This document shows positions 13,001 to 23,889 of a stretch of DNA of 64,000 bases, one piece after another; position 1 is the stretch's first letter; each line of letters starts with the position of its first letter. The notes under the pieces were generated by a model that saw only the letters and a program-made list of their open reading frames with translations, searched no databases and was not told the origin of the DNA. This stretch comes from Primula veris. Taxonomy: Eukaryota > Streptophyta > Magnoliopsida > Ericales > Primulaceae. The stretch lies in the NCBI GenBank assembly GCA_963682055.1, contig OY821747.1, forward strand, positions 21,388,126 to 21,452,125, given 5' to 3'. Position numbers and translations under genes: made by a program.

Positions 13001-13498
13001 GATGTTTTCTTACTATAAGGAGTCTTTCTTTTAAGTTTTCTATTCCAATAAGAAAAAGATCTTCAATATATTCTTTCTATCATTTAGAGATGGCTTCAAA
13101 TCTTCTAAAGCTGTTCAACACGTTTTGATTCTTCTAGAATATATTTGACCGAATATTACAGAATCTGTCCAGCATAGTCAGTTCCAACTGCGGTTGCAAC
13201 TGAGGTTGCAACTGAATGCACAAATTGAACTTAATTGTTACACAATACATGTCTATATATTGAGAGTTTATTATGAATATATAAAACCATATTTCCCAAT
13301 ATGATGACAAACAATATGTCACTAGAATCTCGGATATAGGACTTAAGAGACTTACTTTACACACCAAATCATATATTATACAAAATAAATACACATGTAC
13401 ATCATTGCTCAAAAATATTTTCATATAAATCATTCATTGTTAATAAATAAATAATAAAATCAACAATAAATCATATATTTTAGTATATCATTCTAACA
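10011..13498 (-). repeat. 5' LTR of the large element, split by a nested LTR element
   Basis: Left part 10011-11114 and right part 13349-13498 align with the 3' LTR at 248-2738. The gap is the nested LTR element at 11115-13348. Without it the LTR is about 1249 bp. It preserves the uninterrupted target sites of the CACTA-like and Mutator-like insertions of the other copy. Confidence 0.85.
11115..13348 (-). mobile_element. Compact noncoding LTR element nested in the LTR
   Basis: Two direct repeats, 11115-12071 (957 bp) and 12355-13348 (994 bp), begin TGAAAAAACATATG in plus reading. They flank only 283 bp. In that interior, 12341-12352 is the exact complement of TGGTATCAGAGC (initiator tRNA-Met primer site), two bases from the right LTR. 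AATCTCCCCATTTG (12072 on) is the complement of a purine tract beside the left LTR. Flanks gacat (11110-11114) and gactt (13349-13353) are a near-perfect TSD. All cis signals for retrotransposition are present and no coding capacity, so it is a TRIM-like nonautonomous element with unusually long LTRs. Confidence 0.85.
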
Positions 13499-13503
13499 AA
13501 TCA

Positions 13504-14425
13504 AGGGTCAAGAGTTTGAGAAGAACATGTGCATGTAAGTGTTGAAAAAACCCCATAATTTATTTACTCAAAACCCTACTATGAGTTTTGAAAGAGGAAA
13601 GAAGATTTTTACATAAAAAGTTGGGTGGGGTTTAATATTTATAGAATTATAATTTATAACTAGTTATATTCAACCCTAAATCTGTATAAGCTGATACATT
13701 TGTTCTAAACATTTGGAATGAAGTGAAATTCATTACCTGGCTTTTAAAAATAAAACAGTTTCAGTCTCTTTTCTTGGTTAAGTATAAAAGTATAAGATAA
13801 TTTGGTTTACTTTTCCTTGATGGCGGCCTACTCTATTTGGTGATTCTTGGCATCCTCCACGCAAATGTGGTTTAGTGGAGAGACAAGTCGGACAAAGCTA
13901 TAGGGTGACAAAAAAAAATGACATCGTTTTGTATATTATAAAGAAAATTATGAATTATGTAATGATAGTTTTTATAAATCTTTTTGTAGGTGTGCATAAT
14001 TTTACGGGTTATCATCGCACTAATAATCGACCCCATTTGTTTTAATCCACTAACTTATTGACACTTGTTAATTCGCTACATTAGCCTTTTATTTGGGGTT
14101 ATAAGATTTCATATTACGAGTAAAATTATCTTTATATATTACTTCATCTGTTTCAAATTGTTTGTACAATATAAAATCACATGCGACTTTGACCACCGAA
14201 AGACCTTTCTCTAAATCCCGAAATTAGACTTTTCAAAAATTAATCACATAGTTTAATAATTCAACTTTATGATCAACTTTTAAAGTTTTACTTTTATTAA
14301 ATTTACATATAATTTTTACTATCAAAGTTGCACGTATTTATGTATTGTATAAATTTTTTGAAATTAGTTTGGTAAAAATATAAAATTATAAGCTTAATCA
14401 CACCATCAATTTTTCAAATGTACTA
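13504..14425. other. Intergenic, no gene seen
   Basis: A/T-rich sequence right of the large LTR element. TTACTTCATCTGTTTC at about 14142 resembles a decayed Stowaway end, but no matching second end was found. Confidence 0.45.
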
Positions 14426-14659
14426 CTCCCTCCGTTTTATGTTACTTGTCCAATACGAATTTATATGCATTTTTTGATGTATTATTTATGTAACTAAAAT
14501 GTCAGAATGACAAATTTGAAAAAGTTTTACATAGTCAAATTTAATCTGAGTATATAAAAAAAAAATTAACTTTTTATTTTAACAATTTAGATACGTTTTT
14601 TTTTTTCATGTTAGATACCCGTATTACCATTATACACAAATAAATTGAAACAGAGGTAG
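14426..14659. mobile_element. Stowaway-type (Tc1/mariner) MITE
   Basis: The left end CTCCCTCCGTTTTATG is preceded by TA (14424-14425). The right end CAGAGGTAG is followed by TA (14660-14661). The 234-bp noncoding body and TA duplication match Stowaway elements. The right end has diverged from the expected CGGAGGGAG. Confidence 0.8.
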
Positions 14660-14669
14660 TATTATTTTC

Positions 14670-15206
14670 GGCAAAAGTTAGAAAGTTATTGAGGTTTTAT
14701 AGGTTTAGTACACCAACCTATCTGCTTTTAACGATTTGGATACCCACATTTCAAATTTTTCAATTTAGGTACCACACTATATAATAAATTTTCAATTTAT
14801 GTACCACCGTTTTAATAAATCACGAAATCACGTGACATTTGACAAACATTAATTTGAAAGACTAATTTGACAATTTTGCATAAAAATACGTCATCCTATA
14901 AAAATATTTTTCCTAATTTCACACATAACAAAAAATTGAATTATATGCTAAACTTTTTTATGCGTGAAATTGGGGTAAAAGTTTTTTTAAAATGACATAT
15001 TTTTGTGCAAAATTGTCAAATTAGCCTCTCAAATTAATGTTTGTCAAATGTATGATTTCGTGATTTATTAATACGGTGGTACCTAAATTAGAAATTTATT
15101 TAGTGTGGTACCTAAATTGGTAAATTTGAAAGGTGAGTACCCAAATCGTTAACCGCAGATAGATTGAGATACTAAATGTACCCAAATTAAGTGAGGAATT
15201 GTCCCC
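14670..15206. mobile_element. Foldback MITE, about 540 bp
   Basis: The left arm runs inward from about 14700 and the right arm is its reverse complement running out to about 15206. Matched blocks include ATTTGACAAACATTAATTTG with its complement, and the ggtaccacact / gtggtacct blocks. The two arms could pair over most of their length. The outer phrase TTTAGTACACCAACCTAT is shared with the MITEs at 59380 and 63574, suggesting related Mutator-type families. A TSD was not resolved. Confidence 0.65.
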
Positions 15207-15484
15207 ACACGCATGCAATAACCATGACACGTGCGAATTTGTTAAACATGACTCATCTCTCCATAGGCACATAAGTTCATTTATTTTACTATATAAATTC
15301 CCTTTGATCGGCTGGTTAAGTCAATTATTTTGGCAGGGATGAAATTGTGAAACTTCTAGAGAGATAAAATTTTGGAAAATTAGTTATTTTGTTGCTGCAA
15401 ACTTTAGCTATCAATTGGGAAAGAGATTACATTAGTTGAGGTGTGTAAGTAATTGTTCTTTTGTTTCAAATTTTTTTTTGACTT

Positions 15485-15680
15485 TGATCGGATTTGATTG
15501 AATTCGGATCGGATTTGATTGAATTCATATTAAGTTGGGTTTGATTTAAATTCAATCTTATCCAATTTGATTGATTTGAATTCGATCTGATCCGATTTGA
15601 ATTCGATCTGATCCGATTTGAATTCGATCTGATTCGATTTGAATTTGATCTGATCCGACTTGGATTCGAACGGATCTTAT
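15485..15680. repeat. 21-bp tandem repeat (gatctgatccgatttgaattc)
   Basis: Direct repeats of a 21-bp unit rich in GATCTGATCCGATTTG and GAATTC, best preserved at 15580-15670 with decayed copies to the left. No coding sense. Confidence 0.75.
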
Positions 15681-15690
15681 CGACCTTGAA

Positions 15691-16300
15691 TATAAACTCC
15701 TCATATTGAATTTATCAATACCTATGTGTCTAAAAATGTTTGTCCCAACTCGGACAGTTCAAAATAAGAATAACATCTGTGTTGTAATATTTCATGATTT
15801 TTTATTTTCTACCCTAACAAATTTGCTTCAAAATAAATTACATAAATATGTAAAATTATATATGTCATTGTATTAAACTTATTAAACTTATTAAACTTAA
15901 TATGATTTAAAATACATGTAAAATTATACCTATTATTTATTTATGTAAAAAAATAAAAATTTAGATAAACTTTTAGCCACCTTTCTAAATAGATGTATTT
16001 ATTTTTTCAAATACATATGTAATTAGTTATATTTTCTTAAATTTATGAATATGTTAGTTTCGTGGCTTTCCAACTCTTTTGGATTTATGCGTTTGACTTG
16101 TTAGATAGATACATGTAATTGTCTGTTGAATATTTGTGCTAATTAGTTAAATTAGATACACATACCTTTTATTATGTGGAACATTTATTTAATTATTTTG
16201 TTATTTTTTTTTATATATGAACCTCTATTTAGGAATAACCTACTTATAAGAATATTTTCTCTCGTTTCCGAGGTTATTTATGTAAAGAGGTTCTACTGTA
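15691..16300 (-). mobile_element. TIR element, inverted copy of 38867-39629
   Basis: The right end AGAGGTTCTACTGTA and the body (for example TTCCAACTCTTTTGGATTTA, TGTTGAATATTTGTGCTAAT) are the reverse complement of the element at 38867-39629. About 610 bp against 763 bp, so this copy has internal deletions. Noncoding. Termini resemble a widespread plant repeat with GTAGAACCTCT ends; superfamily not assigned. Confidence 0.6.
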
Positions 16301-18531
16301 AAATAATTGTTCACTATGAAATTACGTGCAATTCTGAATTTCAAATAATTGAGTTTTTGAAATATGTTTCAAAATTTAATCACATAGTTTAAATGCTAAA
16401 CTTTATGATTAAATTATAAAAGAAAAATCATTAAGACGATCCGGGTCCGATATTATTATAAGTTAAAATTGCACGTAGTTCCGTATTGAAAATAATTATT
16501 AAGTTTTTGAAGACTATTACGATTGAGCAAGATTTTTTATTAACATATCCATACTTAAATTGGTAAAATCGGTTTCAACTATAGTTGAAATGAATGGGGT
16601 GATCTATCTAGACGTTTGCTTCGGTTTCAAATCAAATAAAAATGCAATTTGTTTCTATTTAAGAATTTCTTTTAGACCCAATCATTCACGCTAATTCGAA
16701 TCTCAACGGATTGAGATTAATCGAATCAAATTGAGTAATTTGTGTTTTGCTCGCTTTTAGATTTATAAGATTCAAAAGATTGATTCATTTATTCTCACAT
16801 GCCTCTTGTCATTTGTTAGGTTATGCTTCAATTGTTTGTCTAGTATGATCATCATCAATCACTTTCTATATTCACATGTTTTCATGATCATTGATCATTG
16901 TTAAGTAATTTAGACAAATTAGTGAAAAATAATGTAGAGATCAAACCAACTTACTCGTTGTTGTAACTCATCTTGGTTTAATTTTTATATCAAACGAATC
17001 ATCCAACCTCCCCTAATTTAAGTATCACCTTTTTTCTTCATTTTTTTTGGATTTAACGGATTTATATGTTCATCCAATTAACCAGACAAACCGTGCCCAT
17101 TCAAACTTGTACAAAATGGAGACCTAAACAATGTTTTTGATAGAAAAGGCTAAAAGAATTAGTTGCGGATAGGCTAGCCCAGTATTGTACCCTAGAGTTG
17201 CCGTCGTTACAGTTTCTGGTTCAGTGAGTTGCTCTCGTTCTAATGTTGTGAATCTGCCCGGTCTAAACTCGATTCAACCCGTTGGTTCCAAAAACCAAAC
17301 TGTTCAAAGAACCGATTTGAGTCTCTTTTATACAAAACTGGAATTGATAAAGTCAAATGGGACAGATTGTGGCGGGAGCTTCGGTTCTGTCCAGATTTAC
17401 TAATTCACTATTTGTCCTTACAATTCTAGTCTATGCTGTTTTGTTTTTATGTTAATTTCAAATTCTTTGCTGTTGAAATATTGTGGAGTGTAACTTTCTT
17501 CCTGAGATACGAAAGTAATAACTGCGAACTATCAACTATCTAATCTTGTTAATCATCTTAGACAGTGTACAAATATTTTGAAACTGCCAAACAGGTTACA
17601 AATAACAGAGTATACCAACTTCTTCTGAAGTTTTAAGATCCTTTATTGAATTTGAGCATAATTGTTATCTTGTGATTTTTTTAGTGATTTCTTGAATTTT
17701 GTTTTAGGAACTAGAAGACTTTTTCTTTTATATTTTCCCCTTATCACTTCACTTTCTTTGGCTTAAAATTTATAGGTATTGCTGAATTAGGGTCTGGTAA
17801 AGAACAACCTTTTAGTTTGAGACTATTTGAATGCATGCTCAATCTCCATTTTTTGGCTCCATAGTGTCATCATTAGTAATATTTAGGCAAGTAGGAATAT
17901 GTGCAACTGAGTCTTTTTCTTCTTTTTTATCAAAGGTTTCTTTTGTCTTTTTTTTTTTTAAAAAAAAACTTATTAAAGAGGATCAATGGATTTCACACCT
18001 ACCCCATTTAACAAGACTCGAACCCTGTACCTAAGCTATTCCTAGCGGGTTCTAGCTCACTAAGAGTAGCCTAGTGGGTTAAGGTTTCTTTTGTCACTTT
18101 CATTAATTCCTTAGAATTGGGATGAGAACCTGGATGTATCAGGGAAGGGCTGAAATTTGTAAGTTAAGTAAATTTTCTGGGGTAAGGACGTACTCTTTGC
18201 AATTAAAACATTGCTCTTTGACGCAGTTACAATTTACAAATTTTGTCCACAAAAATACATGTTGGTATCTATGAGTTTTGCAATTAAGGATGTTGATGCT
18301 CACTTGTCTCACTATCTACTTGTATGTTAACTTCTATTCCCGCTAAGAATATAGAGAACTGAGGACTAGAACTAGCCTTTATTTTATTGCTTTCGGCTTA
18401 TTATTTCTCTTCCAAGTTCCAGGCTTGCAGGTGATAAAATTTATTGTGAAAGTCCTGTTTTTTCGTTTGATGAGATTGTTAAAAACCTGCCTTTGTTACT
18501 TTATGATCCTCTTATTGTTTTATTTTAACAG
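16301..18531. other. Upstream region of the NET-domain gene
   Basis: No coding exon is recognised. The acceptor at 18530-18531 means that an upstream, probably untranslated, exon of the next gene lies here. One possible donor is CTTGCAG before GTGATA near 18430. A SINE-like piece lies at 17944-18083. Confidence 0.4.
17944..18083 (-). mobile_element. Possible tRNA-derived SINE fragment
   Basis: On the minus strand, GGTTCGAGTCTTG resembles a pol III B box, with TAGTGAGCTAGAAC about 40 bases upstream as a weak A-box candidate. The 3' side ends in a T/A homopolymer region. No TSD was fixed, so this is tentative. Confidence 0.3.
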
Positions 18532-18567
18532 ACTTTAAATATCCAGGAGAAAAAGTCTATCTATGTT

Positions 18568-21500
18568 ATGTCGGAAGATTTAGGGGATGCATGTGCTTCA
18601 AACGAGCTGAATAAAGTAGGACCTGATTTTTTTGCTTTCTACACGGAAGAAATAAAAAAACTTTTATCCCCGGATGAGGATTTTCTTCCTTTCTCATCAT
18701 CGCAAGCTTCTGAATCTGAGGAAAAAACACGCGGGGGAGAAAACAACGTAAATGGGCATAGTCTTAATGGAAAAGCAAGTATCAGTGATTCCAATTTATT
18801 TTCTCAAGGTATCAGTTCCGAGTTTTCAGAATTTAAGAGAGAAAAATTGAAGTTGTTACTGCGGCAGAGTGTTGTTTCTCTATCGCAGGAAGTTGATGAT
18901 GTACGTATCACCTTTTAATATTTCACTTGTTTTTCCTTTATACTTAAATTTGACCTGAATCGCTTTGTCTATAAATTGAATTATGAGAAGTTTGTTTTTG
19001 GCTTTAATGTACATGAGCTGGCATTATGTAATATGTGTAGTTCCTGCTATCGGTTGCTTGGGATTTATGATTTTTGTTTGGGTAGTACAAGTCTGAAGAG
19101 CCATAATATTTTGACTATAAAATCTTTCCTAGTCTTTGTTAAATTGAGAATAAAAACAAGCTTCTTAAGCTTTGGACATGCATTTATGTTTAATTGGATA
19201 AGACAATGATATTTCAGAATCTGTTCATGGTAATTGTTTAGTATTATCCCACGTCGATAGATTCTCAGTCCTAGGCAATACTTGTATATGAGTTCCTCTC
19301 CTTCCTATCATAATGCCTTTTGATGGGAATGGATGTACTCTAATATGGTATGGGAGCAGGCTATTTGTTGGGCTCGCTCGTGTCTCTTGTTTGTTTACAA
19401 GTGAGGGGGTGTCAAATATTATTCCACATCGCTGGTTTATCGGTCCTATGAGTTTCTCTCCTTCCCATCTTAAGGTGTTTTGGTAGGGATGCATGAACTC
19501 TAGTAGCAATATTGTAACTAAAAGTAGAGCTACCCATCATTAAAAATAATTTCTCTAACCAGGTATTACCATTACGTGACTAATGGAAGATTTCACCCCC
19601 ATTGTTTCCCTTTTAGTGGTACTTTCAATGAAATGTTTCTTAGTTGTCATACTCTTCAATAGATGGAATTTGAATAATAAACAGATTTCGCTCTGGAAGG
19701 AATACAGTTTTATAGGTTGTTTTTAGATATGCATACTGAATGGTACAAATCATTGTTGAATGGGAATCAAACGTTCCTATTAGTACTTGATCAGATATAA
19801 GACCAAAATCTGACACTTCATGGAATTTTATATAATATTTTGCAGATGTTAGATCCAGTTCTTGCAATGCGTAAGTTACAATCACAGTTGAGGTCACAAA
19901 AGAGCCTAACAAAGAATAAACCAGCTACACTGTGTGAGGAACCACCTAGAAAGAAAACCAAGCTTTCTTCTTCGTCTTCTTCGGTTAGTTATATATCTTA
20001 AATAAGTATCATATAGGAGGAAGTTGTAACGTATAAAAATACTGGAATCTATTTTGGTAAAACTTGTGTTTTGTTGAAACTTTTTTCATATGGGTATAAA
20101 AAATCATTTTTTTGTCCTCCTGAGGGTTTTCTACAGATCATATCACTTCTTTGAGTTGAGATGAAACATAAACTTTACCTTAGCTCTATTTTCATTGATC
20201 TACACAAGTGTTGAAACTTGAAGGTGACTGTCATAGACTGTTTGTGCGATTTTGGCGATATTTTCTTGATCGATTGTAGTTTTATTTATCATGACGCAAA
20301 TCTTGTTTTTCCTGTAGGGATCTGCTATTGAGGTTGATGATGCAAATCCACCTGAGAATAAGACTATTAATGATGAAAAAAATACGGGTTCATGTCGGGC
20401 ATCTAGTATAGAGACGAATACCGAAAGTAAGGAGGTAAAAAACTTAAATATCAATCTAGTTAAAAAGTTGTCCTTTTCAACTGTACTTTTTGCTATCTAG
20501 GCCAGCAAATTGGAGAGAGAGAAGCAGAATTTAGTAGACACAAATTTACTTTTTTTTCTCCAAAGAAACTAACCTTCGGGTGTTCATTTTTATCCCATTT
20601 GCCTTGTTTAACTGCCGTTTTTTATCTCGTTTTTTTTTTTTTGCTGAAGTGTTGGGATTTCATTAGGCTGACCAGCTTATGGACAAATTTTTGTGTTATT
20701 TTGACCTAAAAAGCCAAAAGCTATAAACCCTTGTGTGCTCGAATTTTTTAACTTTAAAAATCTAGCTTATTTGCTTAAAAGTTGAAACCAACCAAAATTG
20801 TAGTTGGATTGGCATATTGTGTCTTAGCTGTATTTAAATCCACCTGGATAATATTACGTCATTCTTTTTGTGCAGGGAGATAATGATTTACAATTCCTAC
20901 TGGAGAATAACACAGCAAGCGTTGAGTCTTCAATTAAAATATATTCAGATGATCTGTTTATGACGGTAATTAGTAGTTTCTCTTTTTCAATTGCTGTGTT
21001 TTCTCCTCTACTTTACGTTTTAGTACTGTTATCGCCAGCATCGAAATAATGTACTTCGTTTCCTTATGATGGTACATTAGTATGTACTCTGATTTTTAAG
21101 TTTTTTTTCCCTAGCTCGAGCACATGGAACAACAGCTTGAAGGGATACTTGATTTATTGCAGTCTTCTAACAGGTGGTAACATTTCCTTTTTTTAGAACA
21201 AGTCATCGTTGTTCATTTTGGATAAGTTTTTTCCATTCAGGATGTCATATGTAGGCCTTTAATAGTAATTTTTTATCAATCATAAATCTGATTTATGGCC
21301 TTTATTGCTGTTATGTGTGCTGTCTACGCTTTTGTCAAATGGAAATGGATAGAACAGAACAGTGTTTCTTATAAATTATTAGTAATGTTTGGGCTTTTTT
21401 GTTGCCCATTTTCACACATTCTAGTTGCACTAACAATCTTTAAGCAAACACAAGGCCTTACAGAATGGTTTGATTTCATTAGTGATCTGTGTCTGCTATG

Positions 21501-21900
21501 TCAGATATAAGTGCTGCACATTGTTGTTCATATTTTATGTTTTTGTTGAATGTAATAATTGGATCTTTTTCCTTTAGATTACAGGTTAATGACTCTGCCA
21601 GAGAAACAACAGCTTCAAAAACTGATTCAGAAACTGCCTTCTAGAAATCTTGATCGCGTTGTAGAAATAATTCAAAGAAGCAAGCCATTTCGGAAACATA
21701 ATTCAGACCATATCTACGTGGATATAGAAGAAGAGGCAAGTAAAAAGGGACAGTTTTTTGTATCGTGATGATATATACATTTTTAAATTTTAACCCATAA
21801 TAAGATTGTGATGGATTTTTTGTAGGATAATGTTACTCTTTGGCGATTGTATATCTATGTGAAAGCCGTTGAAAATGCCAGAAAGCTTGCATCCGTCTGA
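18568..21900 (+). CDS. NET/ET-domain (BET-type) protein, six introns
   Basis: Coding exons: 18568-18900, 19846-19983, 20318-20434, 20876-20965, 21115-21173, 21585-21735 and 21826-21900. All joins keep frame, giving about 320 residues. The C-terminal part (about residues 227-320) begins LMTLPEKQQLQKLIQKLP, contains RVVEIIQRSKP, and ends NVTLWRLYIYVKAVENARK. This is the NET (extra-terminal) fold of BET proteins, which binds lysine-rich peptides of chromatin partners. The N-terminal part is acidic and serine-rich, with FFAFYTEEIKKLL and a helical KREKLKLLLRQSVVSLSQEV segment. A basic PPRKKTK stretch (about residue 143-149) could be a nuclear signal. No bromodomain is encoded, unlike GTE proteins. 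The ATG at 18568 is inside an exon that stays open upstream in frame, so a longer N-terminus is possible. The last intron uses a GC donor. A TRIM element lies in the first coding-region intron. Probably a nuclear regulator; its partner is unknown. Confidence 0.85.
19235..19505 (+). mobile_element. TRIM retroelement in an intron of the NET gene
   Basis: Direct repeats of about 111 bp (19235-19345) and 96 bp (19410-19505) share TATTATCCCACRTCG-like starts and CTCTARTA ends. Immediately after the first repeat is TGGTATGGGAGC, a two-base variant of the initiator tRNA-Met primer site. Immediately before the second is AGTGAGGGGGTG, a polypurine tract. Flanks gtaat (19230-19234) and gcaat (19506-19510) are a near-perfect TSD. 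At about 270 bp it is a terminal-repeat retrotransposon in miniature. Confidence 0.75.
21736..21825 (+). other. GC-AG intron within the NET domain
   Basis: The exon ends GAAGAAGAG and the intron starts GCAAGT, an otherwise perfect donor with C for T at position 2. The acceptor is TTTTTTGTAG before GATAATGTT. Splicing here restores the NET domain through its TLWRLY segment. Reading through instead meets a stop at 21766-21768 and loses the C-terminus. Confidence 0.8.
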
Positions 21901-22490
21901 AAATGCAAAAATGACGGACACTGTATTTATTCCTTCTCCAAGGGGTTGCAAGTTCCAAAAAATTCGATTTTGGAATCTTACAGAACAACTAAAAAAATCT
22001 CTGCTAAAGCAAAGAAGGCTTCTTTTTAGCAGCAACGCGGGTATTATTAGCATGCTCTAGTAGTCATTGCTAAAGGCAATGGCGTGACCAGGATTTGGAT
22101 ATGGGTGGTGTTTGATTACATGTATACTTTTTTGTGACTATACGGAGTGTGATTGTATGGGTTTCCCCAGTCTAGGTTTTGTAGTCCCTTTTAGCTTACT
22201 CTTAGTTACGTCCCTCACTAAAGGTTTTGTGACCTCTCTCATACCAGACTTGGCCCCATCCAATGTCATGCACACTTTTTCCTTAGCAATGGTGAATAAC
22301 GACTGGGTGGCTTTAAAGTTTTGAAGTCAGGGTACCAGGATATGCGGTAGTTAATTTGGCTGCTCCTTTGAGAATGTAATATTGCCGGCGGAAATTGTTT
22401 ATGTAAGTATTATGATACTTGGTAGTTAATTTGGCTGCTCCTTTGAGAATGCAATAATGTGGTAGTTAACACAACACCGTTCGTTTATTA
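21901..22490 (+). other. 3' untranslated/downstream region of the NET gene, with a 75-bp duplication
   Basis: Noncoding after the stop. A near-identical block starting GGTAGTTAATTTGGCTGC occurs at about 22346 and again at about 22421, a recent direct duplication of period 75 bp. The polyadenylation site is not fixed. Confidence 0.5.
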
Positions 22491-23889
22491 ATAGCTTGGT
22501 TTGTTAAGAGTTCGGGAAATAAGTTGAATTCATTAATATTATATATTATATATTATAATATGTATTAGTAGATAAAGAATGATGTTTGACATGTTTTATA
22601 ACTGTATAATCTTGAAAAATCACATTATGTGAAAATTTGCCGCATACAAATCATGTTTAAAATAACATCATTTAGATACTTAGGAAGTCCAAAGCTCGAG
22701 AATTTTAACACATATTTCGGCATACATGAACATTGATGTTGTGGGGATAATATATATATGTATATATGTATCTTTGTAACCGAGTTTAAACCCAATTCTT
22801 AAGACTTATGTTATTAACAAACCTTTCAGACAAATTGTGATTCCTTCGTTAATTGTTTGCTTTTTGTTTGTTCATTTATGGACGAACATGAACAGCACGT
22901 AAGCAAAAAAAAAAAAAAAATAGCGTAATGAACATGAACAGCGTCTGCGTTTGTCAATCCGATAGTTTACAACCGAATATTTTTCCATTAAGGGCCCATA
23001 CTCAACACGGCTATGATCCGGCATCCAACTTCTATGGTACTAGTTTAAGAAAACGTTACATACAAAGCCACACACGCAAGGTAGATCATTATAGTCGGAA
23101 GTCACAGAGCAATTTATTGAGTATATTACACACAGAAGCACAACAAAATAAGGCATTAATTTAACTAGTACCGTACTTTTAGGGTCGACCCTTGTACAAG
23201 TTAAGGGAGGCAATCCGCTTACGCACCAGGATAGAAAAAAGCGCCGGAAAAAATGATTATTTATAAATAAATCTGTTAAAAATGTAGTATATATACTAAA
23301 CAACTCATTAATCATAACAATAATTCAATTCAATTATGATTATGTCAATATTAAAAAAAATCACATATATCGATTACTTTGTGATGACAATTTTTTATAC
23401 TATGTTACGCATATTAAAAATGTAGTATATATGCTAAACAACGCATATTAAAAATGTAGTATATATTCTAAACAACGCATATTAAAAATGTAGTATATAT
23501 TCTAAACAACGCATATTAATCATAACAGTAGTTCAGTTGCTAGTCTATAGATAGATTTAAGAATTTATTAGTCCATGAACCAATTTTTTAAGATAATTTT
23601 AATATAGATAGATTTCTTTATAAACAGCTTATAATTAAAATCACACTAGAAATAAAAAAGACGTGAAAACCTTGACTCAACTTGGATGGCGGAAGAGCTA
23701 GAACCGGTCATGCGTACTTTTACAATGGAATGAAAATTGCAAGGCGCTTGAAACCTTAGGGAAAGAGGGACAATTGTTGAAAAAATTGTAGGAAAATATA
23801 TTTTTAAACATGCTTGTTCTAAGTGGTCAGGGATCATCTTTGAGTTAATTTTCGATGCGACTACTCAGTTTTTCTAAGGCCATACTGAA
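22491..23889. other. Intergenic with minisatellite, no gene seen
   Basis: A/T-rich, with a poly-A run near 22905-22920 and TA-rich patches. A 34-bp tandem repeat at 23407-23520 is listed separately. Short open frames give no recognisable protein. Confidence 0.5.
23407..23520. repeat. 34-bp minisatellite
   Basis: Units starting ACGCATATTAAAAATG begin at 23407, 23441 and 23475 with a partial fourth at 23509. A related single copy sits at about 23276. Copies are nearly identical, so expansion is recent. Confidence 0.85.

Larger units (their letters stand above)
248..13498 (-). mobile_element. Large old LTR retrotransposon with five nested insertions
   Basis: Two long repeats that begin TGATGGAAAC and end TAACA (248-2738 and 10011-13498) flank a 7.3-kb interior. 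The element is bounded by a perfect 5-bp TSD, aatca, at 243-247 and 13499-13503. The primer-binding site beside the right repeat is on the minus strand, so the right repeat is the 5' LTR. Later insertions lie at 516-689, 761-1804, 4311-5553, 8567-9549 and 11115-13348. Removing them and their TSDs leaves about 7.5 kb, with LTRs of about 1260 and 1249 bp. The LTR copies differ by roughly 10-15 percent by eye, so the insertion is old. No gag or pol domain could be read in the interior, so it is either a decayed element or a LARD-like noncoding one. Superfamily is not assigned. Confidence 0.9.

Noticed and set aside
248..13498. Assigning the outer LTR element to copia or gypsy
   Set aside because: No protein domain could be read on the minus strand, and the initiator-Met primer site is used by both superfamilies.
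17185..17403. 72-codon frame upstream of the NET gene as a first coding exon
   Set aside because: No donor in a compatible phase was found and the peptide has no resemblance to the NET-protein N-terminus; it may be repeat-derived.
17944..18083. tRNA gene
   Set aside because: Only B-box-like sequence is present and no cloverleaf can be drawn, so at most a SINE fragment is reported.
23407..23520. Possible CRISPR-like array
   Set aside because: The 34-bp units are contiguous with no spacers, and the genome is a plant; it is a minisatellite.
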